From NCBI GenBank assembly GCA_910574455.1, contig CAJSYZ010000005.1, forward strand, positions 1,178,001-1,242,000: a DNA stretch of 64,000 nucleotides, written 5' to 3'. Below, piece after piece: positions 54,876-64,000 of this stretch; within the stretch, counting starts at the first letter, position 1; each line of letters starts with the position of its first letter. The DNA is from Trichaptum fuscoviolaceum. Taxonomy: Eukaryota > Basidiomycota > Agaricomycetes > Hymenochaetales > Trichaptaceae. A model generated the notes under the pieces. It was not told the DNA's origin and did not search any database. It was given only the letters and a program-made list of their open reading frames with translations. A program made the position numbers and the translations under genes.

Positions 54876-56323
54876 ATGGCGGCTTTTCATCCGAGGGTGA
54901 ATCTGTTGCGGTTTTCACTTTTTCTCAAGTTCTTTTCTTTCACTAGAACTCTTCATTGTGTTCCAACACCAAGGTCTGTTCGATTCATTCCTTCTCACCT
55001 AGATAACATTGAAGATATCCATGATTATTGCCCTGGTGGTTTCCACCCCATCTCCATCGGTGACTGCTTCGAACAAGACCGCTTCAAAGTACTGCACAAA
55101 CTGGGATATGGAGGCTCGTCCACTGTTTGGCTGGCCCGGGACCAGGGAGACGCAAAGCTGGGAAGACTTGTTACCCTCAAGGCACTACGCGCCGACGCTT
55201 CAAACACGAGCAATCCTGCACTGACCATCCCCGCAGTCCTTGAATCAGCCATACCCCTTTGCACCAGCATCCAGACTGTAGATCATCACTTCACTGTGAA
55301 AGGTCCAAATGGGACTCATTTGTTCCTTGTCTCCCCTTTCGCAGGTCCGAGCATTCGTGTGATGTCGGACTGTCCAGGTCGAGTTTCCGGGAGCAGGAGG
55401 TTGCGGGCTGGCTTAGCGCGGAAGGTTGCCAAACAGATCGTGACGGCAGTAAATTTTATGCACAGTTCAGGTGTTGTTCATGGAGGTATGCGTCATCTTG
55501 TAGTATCGTTGAACTGCACGACGATTGACCATGTCTAGACATAACCACAGCAAACATCCTGTTTGAGCTGAAGCCGCTCGTTCGCAGGTGGTCAGACGTC
55601 GATGTGTACGCCAATCTGGGGGAGCCAGAGACCGAGGCGGTCAGTACTCAAGACGGAAAGCCCCACCCTCCCTTTGCTCCAGCAGAGCTTGTCGCACCCA
55701 TTGACATTACTAGACTCACGGACCCATGGCTACTTCAAGATAATGTCGTCCTCACTGATTTTGGACAGTCTTATATGGCTGCCTCTCGACCACAGGGCTA
55801 CACGCCTGCCACACTGCCGAACTACCACCCACCAGAGGCACGTTTTGAGGACCGTGCGAGCTTCGAAGCGGATGTGTGGATGCTAGGCTGCACGATTTTT
55901 GAGATCCGCGCAGGCTTCCCGCTCTTTTCATCCTTCTTCGGCAGCGACACAGACATCCTCAAGCAGACAGTAGCGATGTTAGGACGGTTGCCTGACCCCT
56001 GGTGGGGGGAATTCAAAGAGCGAGAGCTATTTTTCGAGGACGACGGAGAACCGAAGAGTGCTCAGGACCAGAAAAGTGCTGGTGTTTTCCTGTATGCATC
56101 CAAGACCTCCATACGGGAGCAGCTACGGTTGATAGGAGCGCAGGACGATGTACCATCGTCCGATGAAGGGCCGATGATTGAGACGCCTGGAGTTAGGCTT
56201 TCCGAGAAGGAGATAGAGCTACTTGGGGATCTTTTGGAGAAGATGCTGAGATATCGCCCAGAGGATAGGATCGGGCTGAACGAAATTGACGTGCACCCAT
56301 GGTTGGAGATGAGTGAAAGTTAA
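54876..56323 (+). CDS. SRPK-like protein kinase
   Basis: Two exons (54876-55485 and 55539-56323) encode 464 residues. The order CPGGFHPISIGD, FKVLHKLGYGGSSTVWLARD is that of SR-protein kinases. Catalytic residues are the Lys in VTLKAL, Asp and Asn in HGDITTANIL (the HRD Arg is Gly), DFG in LTDFGQS, PPEARF (APE equivalent), DVWMLGC and RIGLNEIDVHPWL. SRPKs phosphorylate RS-domain splicing factors, but mushroom genomes hold many diverged members, often of unknown substrate. The intron interrupts the catalytic loop at HG|D. The N-terminal 30 residues are hydrophobic and basic, resembling a mitochondrial or membrane leader. Confidence 0.85.
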
Positions 56324-57006
56324 TCATATAAGTTGTGCATGTGTTTCGGAACAAGGCTTTGAAAGATAGAGCTCTACGTTTCATATGGTTCGTGCCATGG
56401 TACATCTGCAAGTTCGCGGTTCTTATTCGTGTTGAACCTACAGCGCTCAAACTCGTCGTCGTCCCACCGCAATCAAACCCCCAGCCTAACCTCCGTGACC
56501 CCCCCCCCCCCCCCTTTCGTCCACCCAGGATATGATCGCGCGCAGCTACCATTCACCTGTCGGTATCCATTCATGGCGGCCCTGGCTCCGACAAACTATT
56601 CCCGACTACCACATTCGATATGCATACTGCATTGCATCGCTATGTATCTTTAGCTCAATACAAATATGAGCTACCGTATCGAAGGTAGGACATGGATAAT
56701 AAGGAAGGGGCATGGAGTCCTGTGTCACTCTAGACATGTTCTACTTACATACTACTACTAGTAATTATTATGTTGCCAGTTGAACTTAGTAAGACTGAAA
56801 TCGAAAAAGGAAACTCTGCCAGTGGCAGTCCAACCCGATTCAGTCCTCAAAGGCGCCGATGCATTTTCACCTCTTCCTTCCGCCTGCCACACTCTCTTAA
56901 AGTGTCGAACGCGGGTGAAGTGTCTGCAACTATCTAGGCCTCAGCGACACCCATCGAGCCTATTTAACATCCTCATAAATGGCCTATTGCGCGACCCGCA
57001 AGTAAA
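56324..57006. promoter_or_regulatory. Upstream region of the 57007 kinase, with a 16-C run
   Basis: No gene is visible in this 683-bp stretch. A homopolymer of 16 C lies at 56499-56514, a place where assembly length is unreliable. The distal part (56801-57006) is the source, or the sister copy, of the duplicated fragment at 54520. CATCCTCATAAATGGCC near 56966 is preserved in both copies and may hold the start region. Confidence 0.5.
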
Positions 57007-58983
57007 ATGGACATCGACTTTTGCTTGTCTTCGCCTCAAGAGTTTCTCAGTATGACTTCTGACGCTGGTGACCTCGGTGGCACGGGCTTGCAGGAGCCTC
57101 CTGCGCTGTATATATCAAGCTCAACCTCTACAGACTTCAATGATGGCTCCTCAGACGACGGCGAGCAACTGCAGACGCCCGTGAACCTAATCGACCCTCA
57201 ACAGCTCGTACACATTGCTTATCCTCCTGGCTTGGGTGGTCCGCTTGCAGTTGACTCGGATCCAAAGCCGGATGCCACCGAACCTCCAATTCAGCTTGTG
57301 TCGAAGGCTCAGTCTCACTCTTCTGCCTCTCCGCCGAAGAGTCTTCCGCCTCCGTATAAAGACTTCCTTGGCCTGCCAGACTCCTCGTTGCGCTCTTCTC
57401 CTTTATTTGAACCCGATATGCTCTACACTACGACTTTACTCGACTCTAAGAACTCTTTAAACGGCTCCATTAATGATACTAGCTTAGAGCTCTACCCTAA
57501 TTTTACATCCTCCCTCGACGTGCCACCGATATCTCATGTTAAGACTTCTGGGGCTTTACGAACAACTGGCTATCGCGTCTTTGAATTTGATTCTCCCTCC
57601 TCGTTGTCTAAATCACGTAAACGAGCTCCGAGTAATCAAAGTCCTCTGTCAGAAGGTCAATCGGGGCGAAGGCCGAAGTACAGTCGTGCACACGCTTCAG
57701 AATATCTTCCCTCGACCCTTGGGTGTTCGTATTCTGCGAGATTTCCTGCTGGTCACCGTCTCCGGTCCGACTTTGTTCGCCAATATCGACTAGAGGCGGA
57801 GCTTGGTGCTGGCGGATATGGCTTTGTCATGGCAGCAAAACATCGCTACGATGGTCATGAGGTGGCTGTCAAATTCATCCAGAAGGACAAGATTCCGAAG
57901 CATGGCTGGAGCAGAGACGATACTGGGCAGCGTGTACCAAAGGAAGCAATGCTGCTGTCTATTGTGAGCCATTCCGGAATCGTCAGATTTTACGACCTGT
58001 TCGAGGACATTGAGTACTTCTACCTCGTGAGTTATTCCATAAATAGAGAAATACCGCAACACTTATCACTTAGTACAGGTTCAAGAGTTGCATGGGACGC
58101 CCTGGCAGTCAAAGAAGATCAATAGTCAGACTCTTCAGCCCACGAAGCTCTTTTCTGCGCAGAAAACAGACGAAAATCAGCAACCGGTGGTCACCACACC
58201 TACCAAATCTCCTCTTGCGTATACACCAGCAAATACACCTTTAAAGGGCCCGCACCAGTATCATAGCCTTAATCCTCATACTCCAGATGACCCATTCGCC
58301 ATTGATGCTCCGTCATTACTTCCGCAACCAAATAAGACGAAAGCTGCCCGCCCAAATTTTGCTCGCAGAGCGTCTCATGATCTCTTCGAATGTATCGAAC
58401 AATCAAAGCATAAACGGTTTGATGAGAAAGATGCAAAATTTGTATTCGCCCAAGTGGTGGAGGTTGTCGAATATCTGGACTCCCTGGGTATCTCCCATTG
58501 TGATCTGAAGGACGAGAATGTAGTCATTGATAAAAATCTAAAGGTCAGATACTGGCTTTGCTCGGCTACTTATATACTAAAATCCTGGACTTTCAGATTA
58601 AAATAATAGACTTCGGCAGCGTTGTTTTCTCCGATCCCAAGGAGCCACGGCCATTTTATCGGCGATTCTTTGGAACTGCAGCATACGCTTCGCCGGAAAT
58701 CATCGACGAGAGGCCATACCAGGCCGCACCTGCAGAAATTTGGGCACTTGGCGTCCTCCTTTCTTACCTTGTCACAGGGCTATCTCCCTTCCGCAGTGAG
58801 GAGGACAAGCGCAAAGGGCGAATTACCCTTGAAGAAGCTCATGCCAAACGCATGTCCCCAAGCTGCTACAATCTACTTCAAAGATGTCTGGAGGTGGATC
58901 CAGAGAAACGTGCCACTATCAGGGAGGTGAAAGCCCATCCTTGGTTTACGGAAACCTTCGACGGAGAACACTCCAGACAGTGA
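57007..58983 (+). CDS. CAMK-type protein kinase (PAS-kinase/PIM-like) with hinge insertion
   Basis: Three exons (57007-58026, 58079-58543, 58597-58983) encode 623 residues. The first 255 residues are disordered and Ser/Pro-rich. The kinase domain has LGAGGYGFVMAAKH (glycine loop), VAVKFIQKDKI (Lys), the catalytic loop HCDLKDENVVI (HRD reads HCD), IIDFGSVVF, and YASPEII. The DENV loop and DFGS pattern resemble PAS kinase and PIM kinases. About 80 Pro/Thr-rich residues separate ELHGTPW from HDLFECIE, that is, between strand beta-5 and helix alpha-D. No PAS domain is evident. The last intron lies just before IIDFG. Confidence 0.85.
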
Positions 58984-59415
58984 CAAGTTGCCCTCATAAC
59001 CCGTGGCGCCATCTATTTATACGGCCGCTTGACCTCTAAACATTATCTCTATTGCGGATCGTAATCAATGATGAACCCTTTCACCAGCTGATATGGTGCA
59101 TTACCTCTCCTCCTCCAACACTCTCTGGAACGAATCTTCAATTTCTCCACCGGTGTATTTATAAGACGCATATAGCGATTTTTTTTTGTTGGACTCCTGT
59201 CATTGTAATGTAGAATAGATTCTAGCACTGTGTTCACAAGGATGTAACAAATATGATGGTAGCATAATAGACAACATAGCATTTTGACGACGAACATCTA
59301 AGGAGACAAAGCACTGTAAAAAGCAAGCTTGTGGATGGAGATATCGGACTAGAGAACATTATATGGCACAGGATTAACAAAGGCTACGTGAAGCAAGCAC
59401 ATAAATAAGCTTGTT
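58984..59415. other. Intergenic between convergent genes, nothing seen
   Basis: This 432-bp stretch lies between the stops of the kinase and GT90 genes. It is AT-rich with a T run near 59180 and presumably holds both 3' UTRs. No RNA gene or repeat was recognised. Confidence 0.5.
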
Positions 59416-61495
59416 TCACTGCTGATGATGCGACGAGGAAACCTTCATGGTCATTGCATCACGGTCTAAACTCATCAGTCTTGCGTATTCGAGAAACAGT
59501 CTGCAACAAATAATGCATGAGAACGAAGTTCAAAGGAGATATCATAGCGTATGAACCCTCACCTAAACATGTACGCAGTTGCGTCTTCCTCTCTCCAGAA
59601 AGAATCGGCCCACTTCGCGCCGGCGTATGCAATCTTCTTCGCGAGGGCATCATGGTTGCCCTCGCCATTGATATCACCGCGGAAAAATACAAAGGTGTCA
59701 AAGAGATCAGAGTAGTCAAGTGAGATGGGCACATAGTGGACCCATGGTTGGATGCGGTCGCTGAACCACTCCGGGTAGACAGTGGACTTGAAGACAAGCG
59801 AGTTGCTGTTCATGAGTCGCTTGAAGCGGGAGGACCAGCCGTTTCCGTCGACGTCGATCACGTACTTGTACCTGCTGGACTCTTCGATAGGCATGTGTCG
59901 CCGCCAGTCGTAGTCGCGCCGAAGCTCCTCGCAGGATATCTCGTCGCATTGCACAGGACCGCCCGCGAATGAGATGTCCAGCATGGCGGGGAAGACACGC
60001 ACTTTCGGCCACGACTCGCCCTCGCCCGCCGGGCGGAGTTCTTCACCCTCCTTCGGCGGAGCCAGCACTTGTACAGACCCGCGCACGTCGTTCGCCCACT
60101 CAACAAGGCGGACGCGCTGGCTCTGCTGCCAATGATTCCCGACGTGGAAGAGCATGCCGGTATTGGTCCCGCGCCACAGGAGCCGCTCGTCGAATTTCTC
60201 CTCCCAGGGAATGTCTCTCCGCTCTTCGCCCCAGCCCCGGGGAGGGATCGGAAGTATGTCATAGTGAAGCGTCGTTGCGGAGGACGAAAATTGTGGGACA
60301 ATGACCCGATGCGGGGACGGTCCTTCGTAATGGGAGAGGAACTGTCCCGAGAGGAAGAGATGTGAAGGATGCTGACATGGGTCCATGGCTGCGCGGTGAT
60401 CGTAGATGAAAGCCTTCCTTTTCTTCTCGAGAAGAGAGGGGTTTATGGGTGAGTAGAAGTCAAGCTTCTTCTTGTGCGCCGGTGCCGAAGGCGGGCAAGC
60501 CGATAGCCAGCCATGTTTTGGTGGGGGAGGTCCTTCGATATCAATGTCTAATATAATATCAGATCTTGAGCTGAACATGAACACATAGACATACATCTTC
60601 TTTTGCGGGCTGCTTTCAGAGCCTCGTCTCTCAACTCCCAGTCGGTAAGCAGATTCGGCGTATCAGCGGGAGAGATTACGGCTCTGAAGTCAGGAATATC
60701 ATCTTCAACGTCCACCAGAAGATCGATCCTCTCTTTCAGCATCTGAGCGAACATCTCTTGGTCGCCTTCGGGCATTCCATTCTTCAGTATTCGGATTGGC
60801 TTCTTGTCACTTTTCCCGAATACTATCACCGGTACGTCCGAATGGTCCTCCCAATCCGCGAGGATGCGACGTAAGTCAAGCGGAGCGATGCCCCAGAACG
60901 GTTCCAGGCGTTCGTTGATCGAGTCGTACTCGTCCGGTAACTGCACATTGTTCTCCTGAACGTACTCCCACCACTTGTCGAACCCGACGGGCGGTGCACG
61001 GCCGTACCGCTTGATGTACTCGTCAATAGCATCTTGCAGCGTCGCACTTGCTCGGCGAATCTTCGACGCCCATGCCGCCTCGGCTTTTTTTATGAGGTCG
61101 AAGACGGGGTGTGTCCCGTTCGGATGCACGTCCAGAAGACCATCTGAGCGATACGTATGGGGCACAGGTCGGAAGTCGGGGTCCACACCTTTCGGGGCCT
61201 TTGGTCGTCTTGCGTGAGGTCGCCCTTCACGCAACGACTCGTTTGATGCTCCTTTCGTGGACGCGTCCGGCTGAGGTCTTGCTGTGCGCCAACCCCACGG
61301 TCCGTAGAGATAGACTGCACATGCACAGAGCAGCAAAAGAGCCCCGCGATATATGGTCGTTCGTCGGGATGCCGATCCCCAATTCGCTGTTTTAACCCTC
61401 AGCACGGTTGCGAAACTCTTCGAAGCCTTCTCATCCTCGACGTCGCCAGCATAAGACGGCAACCGTATGTGTGTCTTTCCACGTATCTTAGACAT
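59416..61495 (-). CDS. GT90 family glycosyltransferase (CAP10-like), type II membrane protein
   Basis: Three exons (61495-60595, 60547-59563, 59500-59416) encode 656 residues. Cryptococcus Cap10/Cxt1 members transfer xylose in capsule and glycolipid synthesis; animal POGLUT enzymes belong to the same fold. A short basic N-terminus, one anchor (IYRGALLLLCACAVYLY, about residues 50-67) and a stem fit a Golgi enzyme. Signature blocks are LWRGTNTG, KVRVFPAMLDISF, KYVIDVDGNGWSSRF, NSLVFKSTVYPEWF, WVHYVPISLDYSDL and the C-terminal LEYARLMSLDRD. The ATG at 61495 sits just after CACAG, so an upstream first exon is possible. The sugar donor cannot be read from sequence. Confidence 0.9.
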
Positions 61496-61888
61496 CTGTG
61501 AATGGAACCTTTGATAAATTAATGTCGATCTTTTCCTCTCCAAGTTGAACCAAAATAACTCGTACCTTCAATGGAATTCCCTCCGAAGCCAGGAGGGCAC
61601 GCAGCTCATGAACGTATTCGTAGATGGTGGATGGAAAGTGGCATGAAAGCCAGAATGTTTTACTGTATCTGTTGGCGAAGGCTATGGTAGGCGCCTAGTA
61701 TTCAAAGGCCCTGTTGATAGTCGAGAACATGCGGCAGCGCCGGGCTTTTCAGAGTCGGCGGTGAGGGGCGGAGACATCTTGCTCGAATATGGGCGCGAGC
61801 GTCTGTTGGGTCTATTTAAGTGCTCTATTTTTAGACCGCCGGGTAATAGGCATCGGTGGTATCGGCCACGCTTCTGGCAGCAACTCTC
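61496..61888. promoter_or_regulatory. Divergent promoter, GT90 and HAD genes
   Basis: A 393-bp stretch between two divergent starts. TATTTAAG at about 61813-61820 lies 70 bp before the HAD start and is a candidate TATA element. No other site is clear. Confidence 0.45.
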
Positions 61889-63630
61889 ATGTCCAGTCTC
61901 CTGCGCATCTCGCATTTTGCCCGTGCTCAAATTTCCAGACAGCGGCGGAGCACCTTGCATCTATGGCGGTGTAACTCTGATCTGGCCGGTATTTCTCGAG
62001 GTAGTATGCAACCTTTGCCAATTGTACTTCTCTAAAGCTATTGTGACCAGGACGCCTTCAGCACAGACCACCATTGGCCTTCGCGTTCGATATAGTATGC
62101 AGAACTCACTGGGTCCCAATGTCTTCTGACTGAAATCTCTCTAGGACGGCGTCCTCATTCGCGGAGATGATGTCATTCCACAGGCGAAAAGGGCGTTGAA
62201 TATATTGAACGGGGAGAACGCATTAGGTATGTAAGTAGTGAGCCTGTTCTGAGATAAGCTATGTTATATCTACTGAAGCTTAACAGAAAGATACCATACA
62301 TTCTGGCGAGTCGATACACGACCTAACTGCGTGCTACATCTGGCTAAGAGCTCCGATGGGTAGATCACGAATGGTGGAGGATCCTCTGAGAGAGTTCGCT
62401 GCAAAGCACTGACGGAAAAGCTGGGTGTTGAGGTATGATTTTCTTCTTTGATTGCATCGTCATAATCTGGATTCAGATATTGAATTACGACAGATAAAAC
62501 TACATCAGTTCATGCAAGCACATACTGTCCTGAAGTCCATTGCAGACGAGTACGTCGACAAGCCAGTGCTGGTCCTCGGTGGTAAACCAGGCGCAGTCCC
62601 TGCCGTGGCGAAAGAGTATGCTGGTTTCTTGTATCTCACCTACGATATTTCTGACATATTGACAGATATGGTTTCAAGAATGTGGTGACAACACTTGACA
62701 TTCTAGCATGGAATAAAGCGTTAGTCTGTTCTTGCTCGGTGCTGCTACCTGCGGTTTACTGACCTCTTATTTAATAGTGTCTGGCCTTTTCACGATCTTG
62801 ACCCTGCTGAACGTGCATTCGTCGAGGTATGAAATAGCATATACCTCACTTTGATTCTTCTCATGCACTTCCTTAGTCTCGTCCACCTTTCGACCCATCG
62901 ACTCGAATATCGGCCGTCTTTGTGTTTCATGACCCACGGAACTGGGCCCTGGACGTTCAGGTTCTGTGCGACATTCTCCGCTTCGGCGGCTATGTCCTTC
63001 CTGGGCATGCTTTGCCATCTGCCACCTCACCGTCCTCTTCCTCCGATGAGCCCGTGAAGCTTGTGTATTGCAACCCAGATCTATTATGGGGCTCTGGCTA
63101 TCCCGCATCCCGTATCGGACAGGGTGCTTTCCGAATTGCATTTCAAGCGGTATTCAAAGCGCTCACTGGACGCGAGTACCCTTACACGCAATACGGGAAG
63201 CCGACTATCGCGACCTATGAATTCGCAGAAAACTTACTGCGAGAACAGCTGAAGATTTTCCGAGGGGATGATAGCGGGGATGGGTACACACCTAACGTGT
63301 AAGTTGAATGATTGTATATATATGTCATGTGGCGAGTCTAAAAGTATATTTGTATTGACAGATACATGGTCGGAGGTAAAGTAGTCACTCGTCGGCGATG
63401 CCATCAATTTCTGACAGAGTATCGCAGATAACCCCGAGTCAGACATTGCCGGCGCGAATGCCACCGGTTGGTCTTCCGTGCTCGTCGAGACAGGTGTCTA
63501 CGACCCTAATGAAGGTCCTCCGGCACATACGCCTACTCACATAGCGACCGACGTAGAGGGTGCTGTTAAATGGGCAATTGGCCGGGAAGTAGAAAGATTG
63601 AGAGCGAAGGGTTCTTTTGTTAAGAACTAA
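61889..63630 (+). CDS. HAD-superfamily hydrolase, CECR5/Cut-1 type, mitochondrial leader
   Basis: Eleven exons (61889-61968, 62067-62094, 62145-62230, 62287-62305, 62364-62432, 62494-62615, 62666-62719, 62778-62826, 62877-63298, 63362-63375, 63428-63630) encode 381 residues. The N-terminal 27 residues are Arg/Ser-rich without acids, a mitochondrial-type presequence. HAD motif I is AFAFDIDGVLIRG (nucleophile Asp and acid Asp), motif II is ILITNGGGSSER, and motif IV is YMVGDNPESDIAGA. The family is a C2-cap HAD phosphatase group related to human CECR5 (HDHD5) and yeast YKR070W, with no settled substrate. Splicing is notable: exons of 14, 19 and 28 nt, and one intron (62306-62363) whose best model uses a GC donor. 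Confidence 0.87.
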
Positions 63631-63780
63631 AAGATCTTACACATCTACCTTTCGTTTCGCGTAGAGGCATCTGATGGACTGAACCTTTGCAGCTTCGCCT
63701 TATGCATATACGAGAGCTTTAAAACAACAGCGAAGGGATTTCTTATATTTTCACAATCATATCACCGCCTTCAGCCACGG

Positions 63781-64000
63781 CTACTTGATTTGCCTTCCCA
63801 ACGCGATAGCGAGCCAGCCTCTGACTAATTGGTTACCTTTAGGATTGAATGCGATTTGCTGGCCTCTCATCTCGCTGTCCTGCATATCTGTTATAACTTC
63901 TAATCGGAAGAGCGATTCGTCTTGGGCTGGCTATTAGAGAAGACAGCGCCTAAATGTATAAAAGAGATTACGATGGTCCTTCCGATATTTTCGGAAGTTT
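63781..64000 (-). CDS. 3' end of an unidentified gene (truncated by window edge)
   Basis: Reading in from the right edge, an exon fragment ends at an intron with donor GTAATC and acceptor CTAATAG. The last exon then encodes about 48 residues ending FNPKGNQLVRGWLAIALGRQIK. The blocks AQDESLFRLEVITDMQD and MRGQQIAFNPKGN look like conserved protein rather than random frame. The stop is at 63783-63781, 150 bp from the convergent HAD stop. I do not recognise the family. Confidence 0.55.

Overview
The window comes from a filamentous basidiomycete, most likely an agaricomycete. Genes are dense and carry many short GT-AG introns, mostly 45-80 bp, often bordering exons of only 10-60 nt. The families fit: a FIT2/Scs3 protein, secreted GMC oxidoreductase, SRPK-like kinase, F-box protein, CAP10-type GT90, fungal complex I 21 kDa subunit and a small secreted family typical of mushrooms. 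Exon models were built by hand, from splice-site consensus, phase bookkeeping and family motifs; nearly all close exactly in frame.

Region 1 (1-18.7 kb) is a head-to-tail segmental duplication. Units begin at 5, 8704 and 17749 (periods 8,699 and 9,045 bp). Each full unit holds a divergent pair, a PP2C phosphatase on the minus strand and a FIT2 5' fragment on the plus strand, followed by 6.8-7.1 kb of repeat-rich DNA with no convincing gene. Only the last copy joins an intact FIT2 gene (18633-19547). Every PP2C copy has a lesion and the two whose 3' ends are visible lack the end of the catalytic domain. The repeat-rich DNA contains ~235-bp tandem repeats, ~210-bp AT-rich repeats, a TGACGTGG array and an older ~1.3-kb internal duplication.

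Region 2 (19.5-38.2 kb) holds a secreted protein, a 726-aa helical protein of unknown function, a secreted GMC oxidoreductase, two tandem gamma-glutamyltransferases with identical exon structure, a disordered 702-aa protein divergent from the second GGT, and a UPF0643-like protein.

Region 3 (39-50 kb) is a housekeeping block: a complex I subunit, an RBR ubiquitin ligase with C2H2 fingers, proteasome assembly chaperone 2, a Tat-SF1/Cus2 splicing factor, type II phosphatidylinositol 4-kinase and an intronless 517-aa unknown.

Region 4 (50-64 kb) holds an F-box protein, an SSU1/TDT sulfite pump, a tiny I9 protease-B inhibitor, two protein kinases, a GT90 glycosyltransferase, a HAD hydrolase of the Cut family with a mitochondrial-type leader, and the 3' end of an unidentified gene. 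The promoter and first codons of the second kinase are duplicated in front of the first.

No RNA gene, CRISPR array or intact mobile-element ORF was recognised. There are no operons. Relationships between neighbours are divergent promoters, short convergent spacers and local duplications.
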